Source: Jacaranda mimosifolia (Eukaryota; Streptophyta; Magnoliopsida; Lamiales; Bignoniaceae). Taken from it: a stretch of 64,000 nt of DNA. A program made the translations under genes and the position numbers. Positions 46,850-59,439 of this stretch are shown here, one piece after another; position 1 is the first letter of the stretch, and each line of letters starts with the position of its first letter. The stretch is from the NCBI GenBank assembly GCA_018894105.1, contig CM032126.1, forward strand, positions 4,863,001 through 4,927,000. The letters are read 5' to 3'. Under the pieces are notes generated by a model. That model saw only the letters and a program-made list of their open reading frames with translations, made no database searches and had not been told where the DNA came from.

Positions 46850-47195
46850 ACATCAAATCTACGAGTGATAATATCAAAATTGTCACTAATTATATATATA
46901 ATGCGACAAAAAGAAAATATTTGTAACAATAAAGATTTTTACATATTTAATAGAGATCAAAGTTGTATTTATATTGTCACTATTACCAAATGATAATGGA
47001 TATAGAATAACAATATTTTTGTCACAAATCATAGCGATAAACTTTATTAATTATTATTAAATTGTTACCGTACATGTGTTATTAATTATTGTCATTTAAT
47101 ATATTTAGTTAATAATAAAATAAAAATTATAATCACTTAATGCATATCACTAGTGTTAATGTTAAATCCAACGTAATTTTTTTTTTTAATTTGTC
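46850..47195. mobile_element. Diverged CACTA-like relative
   Basis: It shares with 31611-32080 the repeated TTGTCACTA/GTGACAA motifs, the order TTATTAATTATTGTCATTTA ... AATCACTTAATGCATATCAC, and a closing T run. Its ends are too degraded to place. Confidence 0.45.
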
Positions 47196-48150
47196 ACTAA
47201 TATTATTTGAGATGAAAAAAACGGAGATACATATGTTTTTTAAAGTATGTCTCCAAATCTCTACCCAATTTTTACCGTTCACATGAGTTATGAGCCAATT
47301 TAATTTATTTATTTTTTGTACTGTACTTGTCTTATATTGAATTTTTGCATTATCATGATGTCTACATCGAGATCTACCATACATATACACTTCCAAATGT
47401 CAAAGTTTCATGTGAGTTTCTCTTCTTAGTCTTTTTTGTTTCGCATGGAAATAATTGTAAATACATGTACACATGATTATTTTACATTGATGTTGATTCA
47501 AGGTCATCACGAGATTTATTTGAGTCGGGTCATTTTTCGCTTTTATACATTGAATAATTTAGATCAATAATATCGAAATATTTCAAAAATATTAAACTTG
47601 GAATGGAGATTAAGATTAGTAGGATTACTGGGAGGTCACAATAAAATTCTTTTAAAATTTATATCAGTAAATAGTCGAATATAAATAGTAGAAAAGTGAT
47701 CGGGTAACAAAAACAATATACATTTGGTATTATATAGTCGAGATATTTATAGAGTGTTGTTTAGGACGGACCATGTATTCGGGCCCAACTCCAAAAAAAA
47801 TGAATCCTAAAATATTTCAATATTTTTTCACTTATTAGTTAGTTTAGGCGTTTAGGCCACATAAGGTGTTGTCTAATCATGAAATTAAATGTCGAATGAG
47901 ATCAATATGGTTGAAGAAATGAGAAATTATTGTCAATATATATGAATCTATAACCCACTGAGTCACTGACCAGTAAATCACAAATCAAATTAATATGTAA
48001 GCTGGGGGCATCCCAATTGTGGCTAAATTTTGTACAACTCCGTACCATATGTCCCTTTGGTGCGTCTGTGACAATCATAACATTAAAAGAAACTTAGGAA
48101 TAAAAGAAAATATTTTATTTAATTTTTTTTCAATGGATTGTGTATGTATA
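47196..48150. other. AT-rich intergenic DNA
   Basis: No gene, RNA or repeat boundary is supported before the Helitron at 48151. Confidence 0.4.
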
Positions 48151-48561
48151 TCTATACTATTAATAAAGAGCCTAGGCCTTTTTTGGTATGTTTTCAAATC
48201 TCTTTCCTAAAATACCCTTATTTTTTAAAAAATTCTCATGTCTATATAAAATAACTACCATCCCACTATTCCGTCTCCCTCCCCTCACTACTACTACATC
48301 ATAATTTTATAAAGGTTAATACATAATTATACATATTTCTAATTTTCTCAACTTCTTCCTGTAGGTATAATTTCTCTCATCTAAACTATCTTTTTATTTT
48401 TATTTATGTTATTTTTTTAAAGAATATGTATGAATGGTTTTAGCATTGGTGTTAATTGATTGATTCTTTTTCTATTATAGCAATTATTTTTAAGTCATTT
48501 GAATGACGTTAATTTTTATTTTTATTGAATGCACATGCATTGAGTGTGCATTAATTGCTAG
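48151..48561 (+). mobile_element. Small non-autonomous Helitron
   Basis: It starts TCTATACTATTAATAAAG after an A and ends with an 8-bp perfect stem (AATGCACA / TGTGCATT, loop of 9, at 48528-48552), a short spacer, and CTAG followed by T. These are the Helitron termini. The 411-bp interior is pyrimidine-rich and encodes nothing. The 5' end closely matches that of the minus-strand Helitron at 3634-6290. Confidence 0.8.
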
Positions 48562-51500
48562 TATTGATAATAGTCATGGAGAAAGATAGAATTTTGGACC
48601 CACGTTTGGATCAATCATTCAAGTTGGTGAACGATTTCATTATCAATTGATGCAATTGGTCAAATTTTCAGAATGGCTCACCGGTCTTCATGATGACTTT
48701 TCTTATCCTACTTTAATGTTTAACTTTCTCCTAATTTTAAAATATGGATTTGGTGGAATTATTTTTCCAAAGGGGATATTTTAAAATTTAAAGGTAGTGT
48801 TTGGTTTTATTTTGGTTATTTTGAAAAAAATATTTTAGAGAGTGTGTTGAGGGAATGTGATGTATGTTTTGTTTTGTTTTGTTTTAAAAATTTATTAGAG
48901 ATTGTTTTGGATTGAAATGGTATATTTGGTTTTTATTTTGGAAGAACACAAATTGTACTGTAAATATCAAGTCAGTACCTTTTTGTCTGGTTAGTAGGAT
49001 AAAAATATAATTTTATATTATTATTTATATATGTATAATTGTTATGTGAGATGATATATATATTGATTATGTTTTTTTTGGGAAATGATGAAAGAAGGGT
49101 ATTTTGGAATGCTTTGAAATTATTTAAAGTGTTTTGAGAAAAATAAAAAAAAATTATTTTTATTTTTATTTTTTCTCAAAAAATAAATTATTATGGAAAA
49201 ATATAAACAATCATTGCCTAAAGTTTGGTACTCCATAGTATGCAGTATTAAGATGCAATACTGTAGCTTAGGAAGTGTGGGGAACTTATTTTTGGTAACT
49301 AAATTGTTGGACTCATTAACGTTGGGACAAATATGACAACCACTTAGGCCAACATGGGGTGTGATGGAACTTATGTTAAATTATGTCCAGAGCTGCCCCC
49401 AAGAAAGATAAATTTTATACTTAATATATGTGTGCGTACAGCCCCTAATCAAGAAGGCAATTCTTGGTGACGTTATACTTAAATCATAACCACTACTTAA
49501 ATAGCAAGAATGTTACTATAACTAGTCAAGATGGCACTTAGACTGATTTCTCTATCTCTATCACAAAAGTGACTGATTTATGAATTAATATCAGAAATGT
49601 AGCTTATAATTTTTTATTGAAAATTATGGACACCATAATTCTGGCACATTCTATGCATATGCTAAAATTAAAATTTTAAAATATAAAATAAATAAAAATA
49701 TCATATACTTTTCTATATAATACTACGAACATTTTAATAATTTCAGTGTATATATTTTAATGTTTAGAATAGAGAAAAGAAAAAGAATTTTGACAAAGTG
49801 GAATAATTGCAATAAAAAAAAAAGATAAAAGTGAAGAGAGAGAGAGAGAGAGAATCTATTTTATTATTATATTTTAAAATAAAATTAATTTTATTAATTC
49901 ATTCAAAAAAAAAAAATACTAGATTAGTGATTAAAGTTCTCAAACTTTATAAATATTACGGATATCAAGTAAAATACCACCTCAATCAGTAGTAGTCTTT
50001 AGTTATTCAGAATAATTTTATATATTTACATGTGCCTAACAACATAGTACCAAAAAATAAAATGGAAAAATAAAATTAAGAAAGCTTTACACCTTGCTTG
50101 GTTTTGATTTCAAAATGACTTTTTCATTTTTTTAATTATTTAAAAATAAATCATCATAAATTTCTTTATATTTTCATCAAAATTACAACTCATTTTTATG
50201 ACAATTCACATTCCTCAATAATCAATATCTATTCTCTTTCTATATATATATATATATATATATATTTAATTTATTACTATCTCTCTACATGTACAACCTA
50301 CTAAACTTTATATGTTCGTTACTTTTAGATAACCTATCCAAATACAAATTCATTTTCAAACCATTTTTTCTAATTATTTTTTAAAATTTTGAAAATAATA
50401 AAAATAGAAAATAAAAATAAAAACATAACCAAATGGGCTGTTAGATCTTCGGGGAAGATTATGAATCTGGGTGCTAAAATTAGATAGATTAGCGCTGTTA
50501 TTAGCATGTGATTTTTGCTAATTAGTTTGGTTAGCAAATAATTAGTAAGCAACTTGCACTTTGATCATGATTTTATAAACCAAATTATAAGCCTTAATTG
50601 AAATCCTTATTGTATTCAAACTCATCCTTAAATTTTGAAACCTTCACTACAAGTACAACCGCCACATGTATTTGCACCAAACTAGGTAGGCTAACTCCCA
50701 ACTAAAAATGTTTATATATATATATACACATATATATACATGTAGGGTATCTACTACATAAAATGCATGGCAAACTAACAGAAGTTATGATTATAATTAG
50801 TATTTTTGTACAATACTACTGTATTATACCTGGATAAAAAAAGAACAATAAAATGTAGCTCTAGATATAAAAACTGCAACAACTGCATATAATGGAAATA
50901 GATGGTAATTAAATCTACATCATTGAATTGTTTTCAAGACCCAAGTTCAAAAATAAATAAATAAATAAAATAAAATTTTTGGTTAACCTGAATTTATTAG
51001 GTCAAGTAATACTACAACATAAGGCGCGCAACTATGTTACTTAAAATATATTGCCTTAATTATTTTTAATTATATTTTAAAAATACATTTTTAGCCACTA
51101 ACATATTTATAAATGTGTTTTGTCCTCGTTCTTCACTCGTGCTTTCTGTGATCTAGGGTATTTGCAAAAGCTATTACTTTTAAAGAAGTAAAATGTCATA
51201 AACAAAATTATTGCAAAAGTTGAGAAATTTTTTAAAATAATAAGAAAAAATACCATAAAGTTGTATAAGTGAGGGTTGTTTTTAACTTTTTGCATTTTCT
51301 GTTCAATTTTAGAGAATTAAAAGTAAAAATATTATTTTCGAACATTTTAAAACAACTAGCATTCAATTAAACAAAAAAAAAAAAAACACTTTTTAAAGTT
51401 TTTACAAATATTTCCTTAGAGTCAAAACATTAATTTTTACATGATGTGAGTCCAATTTTGTATATTAAAAAAAAAAAAAAAGAATAGCTTATTTTCGCAT

Positions 51501-52900
51501 ATATTCTTTAGGATGCAGTATTAATATTGCCCGAACTAGATCTATTTTGTATGCATGTAAAATTTCTGAAGTTATATATCGCTCTGAATCTAAATTTTTA
51601 GTCAAATATTCTTGTAAAGATAATTTTCGTACCAAGTTGTAGGCTACCGTGAAATTTTGTTTCATTGTCCGATGGGACTTCACTGTACATTGCTCATCAT
51701 TTAGTTTGGAATTATACATGTACTTGCATGAAATATATATTTACAATACAAAAGATTATTATTCAACTCTTTGACAGTACCAAAAAAATCAAAAACTCTA
51801 CCCTCCCACTTTATCTATCCTTATAAGGGATGGAAGGTAGAGGTTTTTGATGTTCCTTCCAATCAATAATTGAGGTCTTACAATCACCAGTCGATAAATT
51901 TTTTTCTCATGCATTTTTTTGTTCATGATCCGATATTTCGATATCCTAGGCACATAGGAACCACACTGATTCTTCCTGAACTTAGTGGTTAAACTCTATT
52001 GCAGTAACAATACTCTACGGGAGATCCTACGAAAAAAATAACTTAACGTCAAGATGATAAAAAGTTCAATATCTTTCGTTCTTATTACTTTTTTTCACAA
52101 TTATGAAAAAGCAAAAGATTGTTATTTAAAACCCCAATTATGATGCGCACATAAATTGAAGTAATATTATATATGTTTTACAAAAAGATATATAAATTTA
52201 AGATTATGTTTGAATTTTGATTTTCATCAAGAGAAAAAGGAAACAACTTTAAAAACTATAATTGATAAGTTTCTTTATATATTTTTTTGTATTAAGTCTC
52301 ATAAAGATATAAATAATTTTTTATATCTTTTCAACGTTGTATGACGATTCCTTGATGGACAATTATAAAGTTTTATAATATCTTGTGTCTAATTACTAAG
52401 ATATTAGCATTTCATTAATAATTATATATAGGCACCCCAAAATTGTGATCCTACTCAAAAGGATGAAGAGTATATTAGTTTTCTTTATTAACCTAATTAA
52501 ACAACATGATGATTTTGGCATTACTTGTCCGTACGATATCCGCTTTCATAAGTTAACTATTTTCTTATAGCTTTCCAAAAGCACAAAAGTAGTAATAAAG
52601 TAAGCTTATCTCACACGTGGTTTGCCCTTTTGACCTGTCTACAATGTGTATTGTGTGGAAAGATTAAAGTTTCAGATAATTAACTTGATCATTATATACT
52701 AATATAATGAGCGTATCTTAAAATTTAAGTTAAAAATGATAAAAAATAAAAAATATAAATGATGAAGAAACGATATGAAATGATGGGAACAACGTGGAAA
52801 CGACAGTAAGATGGTGACCTGCAGCAGCCCGCCCCGGCACGCATAGGAGACGTGCCCCAATATGCAGGACAAAATTGCTCCACGTAGCGATGCAGCCGCC
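48562..52900. other. Long AT-rich intergenic stretch with MITE debris
   Basis: No gene is seen. Two possible MITEs have weak inverted ends: about 48793-49220 (GGTAGTGTTTGGTTTTAT / ATAAACAATCATTGCC) and about 50090-50440 (GCTTGGTTTTGATTT / ATAACCAAATGGGC). There are (GA)n at about 49837-49853 and (AT)n at about 50241-50265. A GC-rich patch is at about 52800-52905. Confidence 0.4.
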
Positions 52901-52901
52901 C

Positions 52902-53589
52902 CAGGGTGTCAATTTGGGTGTGCTAGGTGGGTTTGAGTTTTGGTTCGGTTGAAGTAGAGGTATAATATAAAAATACCAAATTCAAATTCAATCCAACTCG
53001 ATGTTAAGCCTAAAAGGTTCACTCCTAACTTGGCCCACAAAGATCGTGTCGAGTTTGGGTTGACTTGATTTTTAGTTAGATCACCCAACAACCTAATAAA
53101 CCTGACCCAATCCAACCCAACCTGATCTATTTATTTTATTTTTCATATTTATAAATTCCAACATTATAATTAAATAGAAGTTTGATTTACAATCAAATCT
53201 AAAATTTGACATAATCATCAAGGTCTAAGAAATATAATAACTTTAAAACTTGTCATGTCCATAAGTGCCCCGAATGCAAAAAAATAACAAACCATTATTT
53301 AGTAATTGAATTTTTAAAATTTTGATTTTTGGATATATATTATTTAGATTTTATTTTAATTAATCAATTTTTTTAGGTGGGTCGAGTTAGATCAGGTTTA
53401 TTGGGTCACTCGCTTGTTTTTCAGATTAGGCGGGTTAATGCAAAATCAATATAACCTTATTTTTTACTTTTGAGTCTTTTTTTTTTCTAACCCAATTTGA
53501 TCCGAACCCGAAAACATCAAACCCAAACATAATTTTTTTCAGGTGGGTAATTATCGAGTCATTAGGTTAAATTTGATTTTGACACCCTT
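52902..53589. mobile_element. hAT-like element, AGGGTGTCAA ends
   Basis: AGGGTGTCAAT at the left and TTGACACCCTTA at the right are inverted ends about 688 bp apart. The inside carries GGGTTGACTTG and CAACCCAACCTGA motifs in both orientations, much like the insert at 13421-14247. No clear target duplication is seen. Confidence 0.55.
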
Positions 53590-53642
53590 AGATGCATGCA
53601 TAAGAATTGACTAAAATATTTTTTAAATGTCTAAAATATTTA

Positions 53643-53911
53643 TTTTTTACTAATAAGACTCTATTTACTAAAATATCTTTCAAATCATTTTCCCAATTAA
53701 AATGTAATTTAATAGCACTATCTATGAGGCTAGTTAAATTCAGGTAAATGATATCCCAATTATGTAATGCTGTGAACTGCCCGATATGTGGCCTCCTTCA
53801 TAAGATCCTGCTCTGAATGGTATAATTTTTTACTAAATAAGACTCTATTTACTAAAATATCTTTCAAATCATTTTCCCAATTAAAATGTAATTTAATAGC
53901 ACTATCTATGA
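53643..53911 (+). repeat. Local direct duplication of an 85-bp block
   Basis: 53643-53727 and 53826-53911 are nearly identical (start TTTTTTACTAA, end AATAGCACTATCTATGA), 184 bases apart, with about 98 bases of unrelated sequence between them. Confidence 0.9.
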
Positions 53912-54149
53912 AACAATTATTTTTTATTTTTAGTACCAATATAAAATAAATAAAATTAACATATTTAAACTATCATAATCTCATATAAAATCAAATTATA
54001 CCGTAAATGGTGAAGTGAGAGTGAGCCTGAAAAATTTCGGAGCTCAAATTCCTGAAATGACAACTAATTTACGATGTGCTACATATGTGATAGACTGATA
54101 GTGACAAATCTCCTAAAATAATCCACATAAGAAAGGGGTCCCACAGATA

Positions 54150-54610
54150 GCTCTGATCCAATGAAAAATGTACACGCGTCAATCGTACATTTCTGTAAGC
54201 CCACGAAGGGCACAAGATTCGCCGGCCTCGGCTGTGTGGGCCAACTTGTCCATCCACTCTTTTTAGATTTATATGAAAGCCGTGTAGTGTGGTGTAATTA
54301 ACGAATCACTGGGCCCCACGTGGAGGAGAAATTTTTTTTTCTAAAATGCTGAAAGTCAAGATAGTAGCCAATAGGAGTGCGGACTTGTGGCCCTTCATCA
54401 ACTGCTTTTATTTATTGTTATCTCCGAAACCAGACACGTGTCATTCTATGATGCAACGTCGTTGGGCTGTCCCGTTCTGACAAAGCGCTTGGCTCTGCTT
54501 ACGTCGTCGCCACGTCAATTAGCTCGGTCATTTTCTGGTTATAATGCTTCTGCCCCCGAACTCTCTCTTCTTTCACTGTCTTATCCCTACAATTATAGTT
54601 CACTTCTTTA
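54150..54610. promoter_or_regulatory. G-box-rich promoter-like block without a gene
   Basis: Less AT-rich than its surroundings. It contains CCACGTGG (54316-54323), GACACGTGTC (54433-54442), TTACGTCG and GCCACGTCAA (about 54499-54518), a CCAAT box near 54367, and a CT-rich leader-like stretch at 54556-54600. This arrangement fits a light- or ABA-regulated plant promoter, but no conserved coding sequence follows on the plus strand or precedes it on the minus strand. Confidence 0.45.
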
Positions 54611-55052
54611 ATGATACATATTGAGTCTTCACTTAAGATTTACCGATGCCGTGAATTAGCTTTGAGCGTGGCCCTTGCACTTCCACGCAAAAGTAGGGAT
54701 GGCAATGAGCCTAGGAACAGCACCAAGTATAAACAGACCTTGGATTTCAATTTTCAAATTTGAATATGTTCTAAATTTGTCTCGTTAGAATATTATATGC
54801 ACTAATTTTATTCATTATGAATATATTTATATAATATATATTCATATGTGTGTGTGTGTGTGTGTGTGTGTGAAATATGTGTATTGCATACTTGTATTAT
54901 ATAAAAGTAATAATATTGTCATCCAAATATTTTATGCATTGGATGTGCATATATAAGTCGCACTTTTGCAAGTTATAATTTTTTTCAAAACAAAAACATT
55001 TGTATATAAGTATTTAACTAATTAATTTTTTGTTGATAATATTATTTCTCAT
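54611..55052. other. AT-rich DNA left of element B
   Basis: It contains a (GT)n microsatellite at about 54847-54872. CTCAT at 55048-55052 is the candidate 5-bp target duplication of element B. Confidence 0.45.
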
Positions 55053-55704
55053 TGATGAGGCTAATTTTAGTGCGAGGGATCTCTGGGTCTCGACCTGAAT
55101 GGTCCTCCAGTCAGAAAGATTATTTGTGGATGCTGGGTGGAACCTACAGCTAAGGAACAAGCATCAGGCTAGTCGAGAGGGTCCCCGGCTAAGACCCTCT
55201 GATGATTAAGTTAGTAAATCGACATGAGAATATTTGGACAGAGTAACAGTTCAAAAAATATATGTGTGCTTACCATTATGTTAGGATGAAGGAGTATTTC
55301 TAGTGTTGGCCTATGGATAAAAAGACGGATCTCACCCTAAGTGCTTCTTACACTACTCTCAAAGGTATGGACAATTTAGGTCTTTTCGACCTAACCCCAA
55401 GCGCTACACCTATTCGATTGAACGAAGAGGAAAACCATACTGCCATTAATGCGGAGGCAATGACATTAATGATGGAGGTGATACGCCATCACACCAATTA
55501 ATGTGGACATATTGGTGGTTGGGGAGCATTTAATGTGGATGCGATGGGTGGCAAGGACTGGCATTATCCACCATTAATGCTTCTGTCACGCTCATGCCGA
55601 CCTCAAGGTCTCCAAATTCTATCCCTATGGTCGAGTAAGGTCCTAGGCTATGGAAGTTAGGGTCTGTTTTGGGCTTAGTGGGCCTATTAGGCTAACCCAT
55701 ATCA
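55053..55704 (-). repeat. 3' LTR of element B
   Basis: It runs from TGATGAGGC to CCCATATCA on the plus strand, so on its own strand it starts TG and ends CA. The right edge is fixed by the polypurine tract that begins at 55705. The pair LTR needed for proof lies beyond the window. Confidence 0.72.
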
Positions 55705-55725
55705 TAAGTCCCCCTCCCTCCGAAG
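55705..55725 (-). promoter_or_regulatory. Polypurine tract of element B
   Basis: The minus strand reads CGGAGGGAGGGGGACTTA directly before the LTR start TGATATGGG, a classic plus-strand priming tract. Confidence 0.75.
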
Positions 55726-55899
55726 TCTGACCTTAGTGAAGTCAGAGTTAGGAGTAGCTCGCAGAATTAGTAGGAAAAAGTTTTTTGAATCTCCACCAGA
55801 AGGACAAAGGTGGGAGCCGTTTGAGGCGGTTACACAAATATTAATGCACGGGTAATTGGCGGTTATGCATTTATTAGCCTATTAAAATTTTGGCTTGTC

Positions 55900-55909
55900 T
55901 ATAAATAGC
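55900..55909 (+). promoter_or_regulatory. TATA box of the antisense gene, element B
   Basis: CTATAAATAG, identical to 11771-11780 in element A and at the same relative place, about 175 bases before the antisense ORF. The shared GAGGTCGAGAC follows at about 55951. Confidence 0.65.
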
Positions 55910-56075
55910 GAATTTTCACCTATCATTTTCACTTTTACCACAACACTTTGAGGTCGAGACGCGAAGATTTCTGGTTGATCTTTAAGCTAGTTTGAGCCCT
56001 TATTCTCTTCAAACAGCTTTCTTAAGTGCTCTTTTTTTGCATTTTTAAAGTCTAGCAGTGACATCTTCTATCAAC

Positions 56076-59025
56076 ATGTAGAGTTCTAGAGCCGACTCTG
56101 AGGCTACACATTTAGCGAATGTCTTGAATAGAGGGATGAAGTTGAGTGAATCCTCTAGCGGGAGGTCGGGTACCCCTAGGGAACTGGAATTAGGTGTGGG
56201 TGAGGGAATATTAGGAGCAGGTGAGGGGGTGAGACCTTTCAATCCTTTGGTCGATGAGGAGGGGCCCTCCGGGCATGGTGTTAATGAGGCAGGACCATCA
56301 AAACATACAGTCGAAGGGGAGGATGAGCCTTTAGAGGAGACAAATGAACCTCCGAAGTCGAGGGTTAGGTTATTTACAATGACCCATTACAACGATATTG
56401 AGTCAAAAGTATCATTGAATGACCTTAGGTCGATTAGGGAGAAGTATCATGTTCCCAATAGATTTGAGCTAATTAAATCGAGGACCATAGATAGGATGCA
56501 CACTCTTTCGGAGGGGTGCATAACCGTTTTTGAAGACGCAATGAAGTGTGGACTTAAGCTTCCCCTAGGTGATCTAATAGTTGACCTGCTGAGAGGTTTG
56601 CAAGTCTGCATAACCCAACTCCTACACAATTGCTTCACCCTGATGTATAGTTTTGTCATTTTAATAAGTATTCTCAATGAAGCTCTTTCTTGGGCCAATT
56701 TTAGTAATTTATTTCACTTATCGATGTCTCATAAGTCAGGTTTGGTTAGGGAGTCTCGATTTTATTATTTGATGGCGTGACCTCGTAGAAAGGTATTTAG
56801 AGCTTTATCCTCATCACATGGTCAAAAATGGAAAGAAAGATATTTTTATGTCCGACCTCCCACTGGTGTCGATTTTAATATTCTGAGAGAGTAGATGATG
56901 GGTAAGGTTGAGCTGGACACTAGCTTGAACCCATCTTGGAATAATGTTTTTGTTTGAGATCTCCTCGAATTTGGTGAGTGAACGCGTCGATTTTCATATG
57001 AGAGAGGAATTTGGTTTTGGCGGGACTATCGAACGTCGCGTTGAGATTGCATACAAATGCGCATTTAGGTAGAAACTAACCTTCGTAAATAATGTAGTAT
57101 ATTATTTCTGGTTACTAGTTGTTTGATTGAAAATTATCTCTTTCAAGTCGATCGATAATGAATTGTGCAAGGTAAATAGCGATGCGCAAGCAACAGGAGG
57201 CGCAACAGCGCAGGGAGGCCACTACAGCTCAACGAGCGGCTACAAATCAAATAGTTGAGGTCGATCCAGTAATTCAGGAAGGCCAACTTATCGTGGTAGC
57301 AAACATGGGAGCAGTCAGTAGTTTCCCGCAAACAAAGAGGAAGCAGTCGAAGCTGTAGGGGTGTAAATGAGTTGAGCCTAGTAGGCTTAGGCTCAGATCG
57401 ATTACTAATTCATGAGCTCGAGCTCGAGGGCTCGGTCAAGCCTAGACAATCGAGCTTGAGCTCGGTTCGTCAGAATAGGCTCGAGCTCAAGCTCAGCTCA
57501 TTAAGGCTCGATTTGTATAAGCTTGGATGAGATTGCTCTAACTCGATAAGGCTCAATTCGTATAAGCCCGGATGAGCTCAAGCCCATTTAGGCTTGAAAC
57601 AAAATTTATAATAATAAACACCATATTATTATTATAATAAAAAGCTTGTTTAGGCTCGCGAGCCTGTCGAGCTAAATATAATCGAGCTTGTTTAAGTTCG
57701 AGCCAAATTCGAGATTTCATCGAGCCGAGCTTAAATCATTCGCAAATAGTCTCATCTTATTTACAACCATACGAGGCTGCATTGTAGGGTGCTCCAAAAA
57801 AGGCTTTGATCAATAAGGGCAAGAAGAAGGCAGTCGAGACTAATGAGGTTGCCTATGGTGTATTTCCACCAGAGTGTCTATGTAACTTGCCAGCGTTTCC
57901 CTTGCCGCAATTCGAGAAGAAGTGGGGGTATCAAACACCGCAACAATGATGGGCGTGAGTGCGACATCGATGATGCTACTAGCTATTTTAACGACTGGGC
58001 TATTTCAAAAAGATCAATTGAAGATGTTTAACCATGAGCAATTTGATGCTCTGAAAGCTTTCGCCTATCATACGAATGTGGTGTGTTTCTTGTTGAGACT
58101 GAGCACAGGCTCTATTTAAAAATTTCTAATTCCTTATTATTTATAATTTTCAGGTTGGGCAATGAGGGTACAACCTCTATCGCCGGTATGAGCTGTGTGA
58201 GACCCAGTGTCAAATGCTGCCAGCAAAATGTGAGGAGCTTGAAAAAGAGCAAAATGAATTTCTAAAGGCTAAGGTCAGCTCCTTAGAATTGAGGGTCGCC
58301 AAGCTGATGAAACAGCTTGAAGAGAAGGATGTTGAGTTGCTGGCTGCTGTTGAAGGCAAAAGCCAGGCTGAGGATCAACTGAAAAAGACACTGAGCTCTA
58401 TCCAAGAAGCTACTGAATTGGGTTGAGCGTACGGTTATGAGAGCGTGATGACATACGCTCGATCAGAATTTTTTAAGGTGCTGCCCAGAATTCGTAAGAA
58501 AGCCATTCAATAGTTTATGCTTTCCTCGGCCTTTACTGACGTGAGCGTAACCTTTAACATGGATGATGCGAAGAAAGCCTTCAATCGCACTATGAAACAG
58601 CTAGAATTTATGGGTTATGGGTCTCGACTTGAGGACAAGGCTAGACTCGATATGGACAAGGACGAGCACTTTTAAGCATTCGATGAAAATGTCCTCGCTG
58701 AAGAATGTGAGGCTATTGTTCGGTCCCTTCCTCGGTTGCCGCAGTAGGGGATGAGTTCGGGTTTGCTGGAAAGTTTGCCTTAAAAATAAAGAATAATGAG
58801 GTGAATGTGGCGAGCTTCTTCCCCAACAATGGTTGGGTTTTTCTAACTGAGAAGTCGGGGCCCTCGCAGCCTATTGGAGCGGCTCAAGGGGGATTGCCCG
58901 AGCAAAAAGTCGAGGGGCCTTCTTTGATTACAGGACTAGAATCGATCGAAGAGCTACTGAAGGCAGTGAACGAAGTGGCTGATGAAGTGATGGCTCGTCG
59001 TAGGGAGGCCGCGGGCTCTAGCTAG
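56076..59025 (+). pseudogene. Antisense gene of Tat element B, broken
   Basis: Homologue of 11930-15354. A likely ATG at 56076 is followed at once by TAG. The open stretch then covers a variable N-terminus and SRVRLFTMTHYND, EKYHVPNRFELIK, GLKLPLGDLIVDLL, ITQLLHNC, LFHLSMSHKSG. It stops at a TGA (56780) where element A has a sense codon. KWKERYFYVRPPTG and a tail with NPSWNNVFV continue in frame beyond the stop. A downstream block starts MRKQQEAQQRREATTAQRAA (57180), is cut by a MITE (57356-57771), and ends in a coiled coil (58214-58426: LEKEQNEFLKAKVSSLELRV) and the conserved tail with MKQLEF (about 58590). Function is unknown; the first domain fits Transposase_28. Confidence 0.7.
57356..57771. 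mobile_element. hAT-like MITE in antisense gene B, 8-bp target duplication
   Basis: It starts TAGGGGTGTAAATGAG and ends ATTTACAACCATA (imperfect inverted ends). CGAAGCTG (57348-57355) and CGAGGCTG (57772-57779) flank it, an 8-bp duplication with one difference. The interior is rich in GAGCTCGAGCTC-type motifs. It is not the same family as the insert at 13421-14247, though the TAGGGGTG start is shared. Confidence 0.8.
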
Positions 59026-59439
59026 ATGTAATTAGTTTTCTGTAATTTGCTTTTCTTGTTTGCTTATTTCTAAGGCATGTACTCATGGATGATACTTTTA
59101 TTTTATTGTGGTGTATCTTGTCGACTTTATCGAAATCATGTATTGCTTATTAGAAATGCATATATCTGAGAAATGAGATCTACTTAAATCGTTAACGATT
59201 AAATTTCATCTTTAATTATATAAAGTGCTGCTTGATAATTGGATCTCATAACTTTATTTATACAACTACATGTCAACTTGATTATTGCTTAATAATGGAA
59301 ATAGATAATTTTAATCATGCGACTGTGGGGTCAACTTGATAGTTGTTTATTAAGAAATGTGCTTTTTGTGTAATGCAGTCTACACATAAAACTTCTCGAG
59401 GTTAATGGTGTTCCATGATCTTAGTACCTCGTTTCCAGA

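Noticed and set aside
50090..50440. Possible PIF-like MITE with TTGGTTTTGATTT-type ends
   Set aside because: The inverted ends are short and no target duplication is visible. It is mentioned only in the intergenic entry.
54690..54705. TAGGGATGGCAATG, like a hAT terminal repeat
   Set aside because: No inverted partner was found within the following kilobases, so it may be a single-ended relic or chance.
55313..55501. 62-codon plus-strand ORF
   Set aside because: It falls inside the 3' LTR of element B and has no similarity to a known protein.
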